The notes: generated by a model not told the origin, from the letters alone. Counted from the stretch's first letter, positions 30,424 to 37,419 are shown. The stretch: 37,836 nt of DNA from Parcubacteria group bacterium (GCA_013204345.1 JABMOB010000026.1:1-37836), one strand, 5' to 3'. A program made the numbers and translations.

Positions 30424-31122
30424 CTACAAGACAGGGACAAAAAGACAAATGTGTTCTAAAAGCATTTTTACAGACGGAGACCTGTCATTTAAGTAACTTC
30501 TACATTTAATAATTTGTTCGAATACCAAGATATGTTCAGGACTAATTTTCTTCATATTAACTTTCTCTCTAAAAACAACCTCCAAAGCATTCAGAAATTC
30601 AATCGCTTTTTGTTTGTTTTTTTCTTCGATAACCTCAACGAACATTGAAATACGTTTTGCTTGGCTAGTCTTCAAAAATTCTTCCGCCGTTTTTCTATCA
30701 CCAGATTCCAAATCACCAACAGTCTTTCTAGATATAACAACCATTCGAGACTTAAGGGTTGGCAAATAAACTTCACTTGAACTAGTTAAAATAAAAAAGT
30801 GGGTTTTTGGTGTTGGTTCCTCAAAAATTTTCAGTAATGAATTTTGCGCTTCGTGAGTAATAAAGTCTGTAGAAATGACAAAAATCTTTTCAGTATCACT
30901 AAAAGCTTTATTGAGGTGCATCTCTTGAATCATTCTCGCCTGATCTATACCAAAACCATCAAATTCACCATGCCAAAAATCTGGGTTGCCTTTTGTCTTC
31001 ACCCCAACCTGTTTTTCCAAAAAATCACAAAGTTTTACAAACAAATCTGATTTATCACCTTCTACGAGATAGGCGTGATGCAAATTTTTGCTGTTTTTGT
31101 AAATATCAATAATAGAATCCAT
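30424..31122 (-). CDS. holB: DNA polymerase III delta' subunit-like clamp-loader protein
   Basis: Clamp-loader component needed to load the sliding clamp. The 232-residue protein has LHHAYLVEGDKSDLF in the Walker A place, without the GKT (normal for delta', which does not hydrolyse ATP), IDQARMIQEMHLNKAFSDTE, HEAQNSLLKIFEEPTPKTHF, a diagnostic delta'/DnaX sensor region, and LKSRM in place of the SRC motif. It is shorter than the usual about 330, with a reduced C-terminal domain and no zinc-binding cysteines. The gene starts about 200 bases from the divergent 80-residue gene. Confidence 0.88.
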   Translation of the reverse strand: MDSIIDIYKNSKNLHHAYLVEGDKSDLFVKLCDFLEKQVGVKTKGNPDFWHGEFDGFGIDQARMIQEMHLNKAFSDTEKIFVISTDFITHEAQNSLLKIFEEPTPKTHFFILTSSSEVYLPTLKSRMVVISRKTVGDLESGDRKTAEEFLKTSQAKRISMFVEVIEEKNKQKAIEFLNALEVVFREKVNMKKISPEHILVFEQIIKCRSYLNDRSPSVKMLLEHICLFVPVL

Positions 31123-31207
31123 AAGAGTATCGTTAGCATATTATAGCAAGAGAATAGCTCTAGTAAAAACTGCACTTATTTCTGTGAAATACTATAAACA
31201 CGTCATC

Positions 31208-31235
31208 CAGTTTGTTCGATATATCAAACAAACTG
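31208..31235. promoter_or_regulatory. Operator-like palindrome
   Basis: CAGTTTGTT (31208-31216) and AACAAACTG (31227-31235) are a perfect 9-bp inverted repeat around CGATATATCA. It sits 5 bases upstream of the -35 of the 80-residue gene, a usual place for an activator or upstream repressor site. Confidence 0.5.
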
Positions 31236-31240
31236 AAAAC

Positions 31241-31269
31241 TTGACAAGTTTACCCACTGAAGCTATTGT
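31241..31269 (+). promoter_or_regulatory. Promoter of the 80-residue gene
   Basis: TTGACA (31241-31246), 17-base spacer, TATTGT (31264-31269). It is among the best sigma-70-type matches in the window and gives a leader of about 50 bases holding a GAGCT/AGCTC hairpin. Confidence 0.65.
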
Positions 31270-31326
31270 CCATCATAGAACATTGAGAGCTCGTAGCTCT
31301 TTAGGCCTAGTAAAAGGAGAACTGCC

Positions 31327-31569
31327 GTGGCAAAGAAATCAGTGTTTGAAACTCTTCGGGAAAAAATTGTGAAAATTATGACTCTGGCGAAGAAAATCAA
31401 CGACCCGGAAAAACTTCATCGAAACGGACTCCAGTTGGATAGTTTGCAACTCAAGATCGTCGAATCATCAAACGTTCTTTCTTGTCAAGAAATCATTGTT
31501 CTCATGTTGCTTATCGCCTGCGCAGAGCAATACCATGTGAGCAGAAGAAATCGCCTTTACAGCAAATAG
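31327..31569 (+). CDS. Hypothetical 80-residue protein, GTG start
   Basis: I do not recognise a family. The GTG at 31327 is chosen because AAGGAGA (31314-31320) sits 6 bases upstream, and a good promoter precedes it. The protein has a basic N-terminal half (MAKKSVFETLREKIVKIM, then LAKKIND), which could be amphipathic helices, then a hydrophobic stretch (IIVLMLLIACA, residues 56-66) and a basic end (SRRNRLYSK). Codons are richer in G and C than in neighbouring housekeeping genes. It has its own terminator and is convergent with the second mreB. It may be a small regulatory or membrane-interacting protein. Confidence 0.68.
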   Translation: MAKKSVFETLREKIVKIMTLAKKINDPEKLHRNGLQLDSLQLKIVESSNVLSCQEIIVLMLLIACAEQYHVSRRNRLYSK

Positions 31570-31608
31570 GCAAGGATACCGAACTCAATCCGAAAACTAA
31601 TAACCACC

Positions 31609-31629
31609 ACCCGCCCAGCGGGTTTTTTT
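31609..31629 (+). terminator. Terminator of the 80-residue gene
   Basis: ACCCGC (31609-31614), loop CCA, GCGGGT (31618-31623), then TTTTTTT through 31629. A classical Rho-independent terminator 40 bases after the stop. Confidence 0.9.
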
Positions 31630-31635
31630 ATATAA

Positions 31636-31681
31636 AATATCTCCAATATAGAGCGATATATCGCTCTATATTGGAGATATT
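31636..31681. repeat. 46-bp perfect palindrome
   Basis: The left 23 bases (starting AATATCTCCAATATAGAG) are the exact reverse complement of the right 23, with no loop. It lies just past the terminator of the 80-residue gene. In single-stranded form it would make a near-complete hairpin; as duplex it could be a protein-binding site. Confidence 0.8.
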
Positions 31682-31764
31682 AAGCAAAAAAGAAGTCAAA
31701 TAAAAAGGGTAGCAGTTTTAGATGAAGTTCAATATAAATAAACCACCACAGTAAAAAACGCCAT

Positions 31765-31990
31765 TTTTGGATAAAATTCGAGACGAATTATGATTTTACA
31801 ACTAAGCTGTACTTATCAGTACAGCGAGGGAGAAAAATTATAATTCAACAAAGAAGATTGCTGAGGATAGTGTGACCAAGCTGAGATATTTTGAGAGAAT
31901 TTCGATGTAAAATAAAATTTTGACGACCACGCTGTATGATTAATACTGCACGGGAGTAAAAATTTTATTTGACGAAGAAATTATCCAAAA
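31765..31990. other. Structured intergenic block with two copies of one motif
   Basis: TTTTGGATAA (31765-31774) and TTATCCAAAA (31981-31990) enclose two related units about 125 bases apart. Unit 1 (31775-31859): stem GAATTAT/ATAATTC around hairpin GCTGTACT-TATC-AGTACAGC, then GAGGGAGAAAAA. Unit 2 (31898-31982): stem ATAAAATTTT/AAAATTTTAT around GCTGTATG...ATACTGC, then ACGGGAGTAAAAA. Each unit is preceded by an AATTCG or AATTTCG word and followed by a GAAGA/GAAGAA word. There is no sizeable reading frame. Strand of transcription, if any, is unclear; a T-run follows on the plus strand at 32005-32011. I do not know this motif. Confidence 0.6.
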
Positions 31991-32001
31991 TTTCTCGGCG
32001 G

Positions 32002-33015
32002 CTATTTTTTTGAGATTATTGTTTTCTTGTAAGTATCTAAGTGTTCTAACGCAATACCCGTCCCCTTCACCACACAATACAGGGCATCTTCAGCCAAAAC
32101 CGCTTTCACACCAGTCCTACGAAAAATAAGTTCTGGTAAATTACGCAATTGGGAAGAACCTCCTGTCATAATAATTCCCCTATCAATAATATCAGAGGCA
32201 AGTTCTGGAGGGGTGTCTTGAAAAACATCTTTGACGGCTTTTACCATTTCGCGCAATTCTCTACTAATTGCTTTTACAATCTCATTTGTTTTTATTTCTA
32301 CCGAACGAGGAAGACCTGTAATAAAATCACGCCCTTTGATTGTGACAGCTAGTTCTTCATCCAGAGGAATTGCTGACCCTATTCTTATTTTTATGTTTTC
32401 CGCTGTCTTATCACCAATACCAAGATTGAAAGTTTTTTTAATATAATCGGTAATAGCATAATCAATTTTATTTCCGGCACATTTTACAGACGTAGAAGCC
32501 ACAATACCGCCAAGAGAAATTACAGCTACATCGGTCGTTCCACCGCCAATATCTACGATCATATGCCCCACGGCCTCTTGAATCGGAATACCCGCGCCGA
32601 TCGCAGCAAGAATCGGCTCTTTAACAACGTACGCATTTTTTGCACCAGCCTTGATAGCCGCTTCAATCACAGCGCGACGTTCGGTAGATGTCACCCCAGC
32701 AGGCACGGAGACTAAAACATCTGGCTTCACAAAGTTCCATTTTCCAAGAGCTTTGTTTATATAATACCGAAGCATAGCCTCCGTCACGCGATAGTCAGCT
32801 ATGACACCATCTTTCATCGGCCGATAAGCAATAATATTTTCTGGAGTTTTCCCAATCATATTCTTTGCCTCAAGACCAATAGCAAGAATTTTATTATCTT
32901 CTTCAGAAACAGCTACAACAGATGGTTCATTTAGAACAACACCTTTTCCAGGCACATAGACAAGAGTGCTCGTAGTTCCAAGGTCAATTCCTAGTTTTTT
33001 TGAAAAAAAAGACAT
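32002..33015 (-). CDS. mreB: Rod shape-determining protein MreB (copy 2)
   Basis: A second actin-like MreB, 337 residues from the ATG at 33015 (an ATG at 33036 would add seven residues before the conserved start). It has GIDLGTTSTLVYVPGKG, VSVPAGVTSTERRAV, IVDIGGGTTDVAVISLGG and GIIMTGGSSQLRNLPELI. It is clearly diverged from copy 1 through most of its length and is not linked to mreC. The stop codon is reached by the structured block at 31765-31990. Possible roles are a specialised filament or an Mbl-like partner; sequence does not decide. Confidence 0.93.
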   Translation of the reverse strand: MSFFSKKLGIDLGTTSTLVYVPGKGVVLNEPSVVAVSEEDNKILAIGLEAKNMIGKTPENIIAYRPMKDGVIADYRVTEAMLRYYINKALGKWNFVKPDVLVSVPAGVTSTERRAVIEAAIKAGAKNAYVVKEPILAAIGAGIPIQEAVGHMIVDIGGGTTDVAVISLGGIVASTSVKCAGNKIDYAITDYIKKTFNLGIGDKTAENIKIRIGSAIPLDEELAVTIKGRDFITGLPRSVEIKTNEIVKAISRELREMVKAVKDVFQDTPPELASDIIDRGIIMTGGSSQLRNLPELIFRRTGVKAVLAEDALYCVVKGTGIALEHLDTYKKTIISKK

Positions 33016-33104
33016 AAATTTAAAAGTAAACCCCAATACGTTATTATCAAATACAAAACCTTACAAAAGTAAATATATAGTATTCTATTTTGGTAAATAA
33101 ACAA

Positions 33105-33241
33105 GCCCGGGCACTAAGCTTGTCACAGCTTTTATTTTGTAATAAATAATCATAAATATACACAAGTTTATGCTAATAATTTTCTTAAAAATAAAGAAAT
33201 TATTTGAAAAAGCAAAACGGTGACAAATTTAGTGTGCGGGC
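33105..33241. repeat. Imperfect inverted-repeat element between mreB copy 2 and priA
   Basis: The 22 bases at 33105-33126 (GCCCGGGCACTAAGCTTGTC and on) match the reverse complement of 33220-33241 at 18 positions. Farther in, AGCTTTT pairs with AAAAAGC and AATAATTTTCTT with AAGAAATTATT. The whole 137 bases fold as one hairpin in the divergent promoter region. The 33037-33326 gap otherwise shows no gene. Confidence 0.55.
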
Positions 33242-33243
33242 AA

Positions 33244-33312
33244 GTTCACCCTACCAAATTCCTCCCAAACGGAACCCCTCGCAAGGGTGAATGATATTTA
33301 ACAAGGTAAATG
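33244..33312 (+). promoter_or_regulatory. Degenerate copy of the ACCCTGTTAAAT leader element before priA
   Basis: ACCCTACCAAAT (33248-33259) and ATTTAACAAGGT (33296-33307) resemble the closing stem of the ftsW and mraZ leaders, but pair at only about 8 of 12 positions. TTCACCCT and AGGGTGAA inside the region also pair. It precedes the priA start by about 20 bases. Confidence 0.35.
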
Positions 33313-33326
33313 CTACTATAAAGGCC

Positions 33327-35210
33327 ATGAATATTATCAAGGTTATCCCCATAACCCGCGGTATTTCCAAGGAAAACCTATCATATTTCACTTCGATAGA
33401 CGTCCCTGTGGGATCTATCGTGCGTGTACCTTTGCGCAAAAAAATCGTAAATGGCCTTGTCGTAAGCAAAGAAAACGCCACCCTGCTCAAGTCAGAAATA
33501 AAAACATCTTCATTCGCAATTAAAAAGATTGAAAAACTGACAGCAACAAAATTTTTATCACCAGAGTTTGTAAAAAGTGCTGAAAATGCTGCAGAATTTT
33601 TCGCCACTTCGACAAGTGCCATTCTGAATGCAGTGATTCCAAAAAGTATACTGGACAATGTTGACAAAACTTTTACCAAAAGAAATTCCAACGAGGTACA
33701 AGGTACATATCAAAAATTAGTACTTCAAACAACTGACGAAGAACGTTTTACAAATTACAAAAGTCTCATTCGTGAAGAATTTGCTAGAAAATCATCTGTA
33801 TTTTTTTGTGTTCCGACAATAGGCGACATACAAAAAATAAGATCCGTTTTGGAAAAAGGAATTGAAAAATATACTTTCATACTTCACGGATCTCTTCGTA
33901 AAAAAGATACTATTTTAATCTGGAACAAGATTTTGGAAGAAAATCATCCCGTCCTTATTATCGCCACAGGCCCATACCTTTGTATTCCTAGAGAAGACAT
34001 AAAAACTATTATAATCGAGAGGGAAAATTCCAGATCATACAAGACCCAAACAAGACCGTTTCTAGACATCAGGATATTTGCTGAATTTCTAGCAAAAGAA
34101 ACCAAATCAAAAATCCTTTTCGGCGATATCTTGCTTCGCACAGAAACATTGTGGCGAGAACAAAACGAGGAAATATTTCCATTTGCACCATTAAAATTTC
34201 GCTCACTTACCACAGCCGAGCAGGTCTTGGTAGATATGAAAGAAAAAAAAGATTCTTCCGAAAAAAAGTTCCAGATAATTTCCGATGAATTGGCAGATTT
34301 GATACGAACAAATAAAGAAAATAATGAAAATCTTTTTATCTTTGCGGTACGTAGAGGATTATCACCAACCACTGTCTGTGGAGATTGTGGACACACTGTT
34401 TCCTGCAAAACCTGCAATGCGCCGACCACACTTCACGGTGGATCAGAAAATTTTTTCTTATGCCATAGATGTGGCGAGAAAAGAAACGCGAAAGAATTTT
34501 GTGCTGTTTGTCAGAGCTGGAAACTAACAACTCTTGGTGTAGGTATTGAAACAGTAGAAAAAGAGCTCAAAGAAAAATTTTCACAGATAAAGGTTTTCGT
34601 TCTGGACAAAGATAAAGCGAAAACTCATGAAAAAGCTATGGCTATAGTAGAAGAATTCAATAATACGCCGGGAAGTATACTTCTAGGTACAGAAATGGCG
34701 CTTTTGTATATAAATAAAAAAATAGAAAATGCTGCTGTTGTATCTATTGATTCCCTATTTTCAATACCGGATTTTCGCATTACAGAAAAAATTCTTTACA
34801 TTTTGCTAAATATACGATCAATGGCCCAAAAGAAATTTATTCTACAAACTAGAAATGCCGAGCAAAGTATCTTGGAATATGCACTCAAAGGTAATCTAGT
34901 TGATTTTTATAGAGAAGAAATTGAGGCAAGAAAAACTTTCGGATATCCACCATTCAATGTTTTGATAAAAATTACACTACAAGGGCAAAAACTAGCGGTT
35001 ACAAAAGAGATGGAAAAATTAGAAACAATTTTTGGCAAAGAAACAATAATCACCTTCCCTGCTTTTGTACCACTAGCAAAAGGCAAATACACAATGCATG
35101 GTCTTATAAAAATTGCCCGAGAAAAATGGGTTGACAAAGAAATTTTAGCGAAGCTTCTATCCCTTCCACCACAATTTCAAATCAAAGTTGATCCAGAGAG
35201 CCTTTTGTAA
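33327..35210 (+). CDS. priA: PriA-like primosomal protein with a degenerate helicase motor
   Basis: PriA restarts collapsed replication forks. From the ATG at 33327 the protein has 627 residues; the ATG at 33291 would add 12 unrelated residues. The N-terminal DNA-binding part (DVPVGSIVRVPLRKKIVNGL) and the zinc-binding region are intact: cysteine pairs at 351/354, 360/363, 379/382 and 392/395. The ATPase core is not. Where GVTGSGKTEVY is expected there is QTTDEERFTNY (135-145), the DEEH box reads ERENSRSYK (231-239), and motif VI (QVAGRAGR) reads NIRSMAQ. The frame is open, so this is a maintained, probably non-ATP-hydrolysing PriA. Confidence 0.88.
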   Translation: MNIIKVIPITRGISKENLSYFTSIDVPVGSIVRVPLRKKIVNGLVVSKENATLLKSEIKTSSFAIKKIEKLTATKFLSPEFVKSAENAAEFFATSTSAILNAVIPKSILDNVDKTFTKRNSNEVQGTYQKLVLQTTDEERFTNYKSLIREEFARKSSVFFCVPTIGDIQKIRSVLEKGIEKYTFILHGSLRKKDTILIWNKILEENHPVLIIATGPYLCIPREDIKTIIIERENSRSYKTQTRPFLDIRIFAEFLAKETKSKILFGDILLRTETLWREQNEEIFPFAPLKFRSLTTAEQVLVDMKEKKDSSEKKFQIISDELADLIRTNKENNENLFIFAVRRGLSPTTVCGDCGHTVSCKTCNAPTTLHGGSENFFLCHRCGEKRNAKEFCAVCQSWKLTTLGVGIETVEKELKEKFSQIKVFVLDKDKAKTHEKAMAIVEEFNNTPGSILLGTEMALLYINKKIENAAVVSIDSLFSIPDFRITEKILYILLNIRSMAQKKFILQTRNAEQSILEYALKGNLVDFYREEIEARKTFGYPPFNVLIKITLQGQKLAVTKEMEKLETIFGKETIITFPAFVPLAKGKYTMHGLIKIAREKWVDKEILAKLLSLPPQFQIKVDPESLL

Positions 35211-35234
35211 AAATCAATCTCGCCAACAATTTAT

Positions 35235-35263
35235 TTGACATATTTATACAATTATGCTAGTGT
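35235..35263 (+). promoter_or_regulatory. Promoter of the ribbon-helix-helix gene
   Basis: TTGACA (35235-35240), 17-base spacer, TAGTGT (35258-35263) with a TGC just before it. The leader then carries TTGATCTTCATCAGAAAGGA, similar to the leader of lysC. Confidence 0.5.
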
Positions 35264-35297
35264 AAACATAAATTGATCTTCATCAGAAAGGACCCGC

Positions 35298-35528
35298 ATG
35301 GGAGCTGAAAGAAAATTTAGGTTTCAATGTGATCTACCAGATAGAATGGCAAAAGTACTTGACCGAACTAAGGACAAAATGGGTGCCACAAGCCGCAGAG
35401 AGGTTGTCCAAGAAGCGATTAATGTCTTAGACATTATCGCCCAAAATCAAGGCAAAGAAGTTGCATTTCAAATGACCGATAGCGGTGCAATCCTGATTAC
35501 GAAACCAAAAACGCAAAGCGAAAGCTGA
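35298..35528 (+). CDS. Small ribbon-helix-helix-type protein
   Basis: The 76-residue protein has a basic beta-strand segment (RKFRFQCDLPDRMAKVLDRT) followed by two helices around a turn (GATSRREVVQEAINVLDIIA), the layout of ribbon-helix-helix DNA-binding proteins (Arc/MetJ/CopG type), with the TSRREVVQEAI helix typical of that fold. It may therefore be a small repressor, or an antitoxin-like protein; no toxin gene is adjacent. It has a good Shine-Dalgarno site, AAAGGA (35287-35292), its own promoter, and a terminator that overlaps the last codons. These traits set it apart from the flanking priA and def. Confidence 0.78.
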   Translation: MGAERKFRFQCDLPDRMAKVLDRTKDKMGATSRREVVQEAINVLDIIAQNQGKEVAFQMTDSGAILITKPKTQSES

Positions 35529-35537
35529 GCGTTTTTT
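35508..35537 (+). terminator. Terminator overlapping the end of the ribbon-helix-helix gene
   Basis: AAAACGC (35508-35514) pairs with GCGTTTT (35529-35535), with an inner AGC-GAAA-GCT hairpin, followed by T residues to 35537. The stop codon lies inside the hairpin. Confidence 0.8.
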
Positions 35538-35566
35538 ATTTTATCAAAATATGTATACTTATATGC

Positions 35567-36115
35567 ATGGTAAAAATTGTTCAAAAAAGTGATCCTGTGC
35601 TACGAGAAACGGCCAAAGACGTTGTTATTTCAGATATTCAAACACCCAAAATACAAAAAATCCTAAAAGACATGAAAGAAGCGCTAGCTTCACAAGAAGA
35701 TGGCGTGGCAATAGCTGCACCGCAAATCGGAGAATCTTTGCGAATTTTTGTTATATCTGGAAATGTTTTTGAAATAATAAAAGGTAAAAGTGAAAAAATA
35801 AATGAAAGTGAAAAATTTCCAGATATTGTTTTTATAAACCCAAAAATCACCAAACTTTCAAAAGAGAAAAAAAACATGGAGGAAGGATGTCTTAGTGTAC
35901 GATATCTATATGGCAAAGTAGAACGCTCTGCAAAAGCATCAATAGAGGCCTATGACGAAAAAGGCAAGTTCTTCAAAAAGGGTGGTTCAGGTCTTATGGC
36001 GCAGATTTTTCAGCACGAAGTAGAACATTTGGACGGTGTTCTTTTTATTGATAAAGCAAAAGAAATAGAAGAGATACCTCCGGAGACAAAAAATGATCCA
36101 GCTAAAAAAATTTAG
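35567..36115 (+). CDS. def: Peptide deformylase
   Basis: Iron or zinc enzyme that removes the formyl group from nascent proteins. The 182-residue protein has the three family motifs: GVAIAAPQIG (46-55), EEGCLS (105-110, metal-binding C108) and HEVEH (H150, E151, H154), where HExDH is usual. The start ATG lies 7 bases after TATACT, so a leaderless message is likely. It is followed after 9 bases by fmt; def-fmt linkage is very common, since the two enzymes add and remove the same formyl group. Confidence 0.95.
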   Translation: MVKIVQKSDPVLRETAKDVVISDIQTPKIQKILKDMKEALASQEDGVAIAAPQIGESLRIFVISGNVFEIIKGKSEKINESEKFPDIVFINPKITKLSKEKKNMEEGCLSVRYLYGKVERSAKASIEAYDEKGKFFKKGGSGLMAQIFQHEVEHLDGVLFIDKAKEIEEIPPETKNDPAKKI

Positions 36116-36124
36116 AAAATAAAA

Positions 36125-36996
36125 ATGCAAAATAAAAAAGTATCATTCATTTTTTTTGGCACCTCAGAGTTTTCAGTATTTGTGTTAGATGAGTTAAAAG
36201 AGCTCGATCTTATCCCCTCTCTAGTCATTACGACCCCTGATAAACCAAAAGGAAGAAAACTATCATTACACCTTCGGAAGTAAAAATGTGGGCAGAGAAA
36301 AACAAAATCGAAACTCTACAACCAGAAAAGCTTGATTCTATATTTGTCGATAAGTTAAAAAGTGCCAAAAGTGACTTTTTTCTTGTTGCGTCCTATGGCA
36401 AGATTATTCCGGAAATAGTTTTGAGTATTCATCCTCACAAAACATTAAATATTCACCCCTCACTTCTTCCAAAACTTAGAGGCGCATCGCCGATACAATT
36501 TGCAATTCTACAAGAAAAAGAAACAGGTGTAACGATAATGGAGATAGACAAAGAAATGGACCATGGACCAATTGTTGCTCAAGAAAAAGTTGGTATTACC
36601 GAATGGCCACCGAGAAGAGACGTGCTAGAAAAAACGTTGGCCATATCCGGAAGTAAACTTTTAGCCAACATACTACCGAAATGGTTATCCGGAGAAATCA
36701 AACCTAAACCACAAAACCATGAAGAGGCCACTTATACCAAAAAAATAGAGAAAACCGACGGACTTGTGGATTTATCCGATGACCCTTATGAAAATTACAA
36801 AAAAATCCAAAGCTTTTATGGATGGCCGGGTACTTATTTTTTCGTCAAAAAAGACGGGAAGGAAATACGGGTAATAATAAAAGACGCCATTTTCAAAGAT
36901 GGTAAATTAGAAATAAAACGCGTATTACCAGAGGGTAAAAAAGAAACGGATTGGGTTAGTTTCTGCGCCAACGGCCAAAACCCGGCAAGCCTTTAA
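36125..36996 (+). pseudogene. fmt: Methionyl-tRNA formyltransferase gene with an internal frameshift
   Basis: Formylates initiator Met-tRNA. The frame from the ATG at 36125 encodes FIFFGTSEFSVFVLDEL and TTPDKPKGRKLSL, then meets a stop at 36281. From about 36268 a different frame continues TPSEVKMWAEKNKIE, with LNIHPSLLPKLRGASPIQFA (catalytic N and H) and KEMDHGPIVAQEK (catalytic D), to a stop at 36996. Adding one base (TTAACACC instead of TTACACC near 36267) restores a single protein of about 290 residues, close to family length. The rest is well conserved, so this is a recent mutation or a sequence error. The 3' end overlaps the convergent hpf gene by 41 bases. Confidence 0.88.
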
Positions 36997-37342
36997 TAAT
37001 AGCTTTCATTTTGGAAGCACCCCTTCTAAACAAAGTTCGCTTTTTTGTTTTGTAAGTTTTCAACTCACGCAAAATTTCATCTCTCATTTCATCTATCGCC
37101 GAATGCAAGCTCTCTTTTTCGGAGAAAGCGTATAAACTTTTTCCGTCAATTTGCATATTTATTTCTGCGCGAAAAACTTCACCAGACTTATGATGTTCTG
37201 TTGTTTTAGCAACCTCAACCTCCGCCAAAATACTGTCATTGTTCGGGTTTATAAACTTATCAAGAGAAGCTATTTTTTTATTTAAATAATCAGCAGATTC
37301 AGGTAAAAGAGTAAGATTGGTAACTTTTATATTTAGTTTCAT
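36956..37342 (-). CDS. hpf: Ribosome hibernation-promoting factor / RaiA family
   Basis: Binds the 30S decoding region and silences ribosomes under starvation. The 128-residue protein is the short form: residues 1-100 show the family pattern (MKLNIKVTNLTLLPESADYL, LDKFINPNNDS, AEINMQIDGKSLYAFSEKES, IDEMRDEILRELKTYK). The long-form C-terminal dimerisation domain is absent and is replaced by a basic tail (RTLFRRGASKMKAIIKGLP). The last 13 codons overlap fmt on the other strand. Confidence 0.9.
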   Translation of the reverse strand: MKLNIKVTNLTLLPESADYLNKKIASLDKFINPNNDSILAEVEVAKTTEHHKSGEVFRAEINMQIDGKSLYAFSEKESLHSAIDEMRDEILRELKTYKTKKRTLFRRGASKMKAIIKGLPGFGRWRRN

Positions 37343-37419
37343 ATTGTAAATAAATTAATTAGTATGTACCTATTATACATAACTTTGTGGACTTTAGACA
37401 TTCGAACTGGGACTTTTGA
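37343..37419. repeat. Spacer with GACTTT-type words
   Basis: Contains AACTTTGTGGACTTTAGAC and GGGACTTTTGATTAC, matching the degenerate repeats at 7689-7722 and 20330-20446. A TATAAT lies upstream of hpf (minus strand, about 37373-37378). Confidence 0.35.

Noticed and set aside
31184-31372. 62-codon plus-strand frame upstream of the 80-residue gene
   Set aside because: It covers the promoter, operator-like palindrome and Shine-Dalgarno site of the GTG-started gene and has no ribosome site of its own.
31482-31703. 73-codon plus-strand frame over the end of the 80-residue gene
   Set aside because: It runs through a strong terminator and the 46-bp palindrome, so it is unlikely to be translated.
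31765-31990. Integron attC sites or type III antitoxin RNA repeats
   Set aside because: No RYYYAAC/GTTRRRY core sites, no integrase, and no ToxN-like toxin gene next to it.
33251-33691. Minus-strand 146-codon frame over the priA start
   Set aside because: Antisense to the conserved N-terminus of PriA and to the leader region; no recognisable product.
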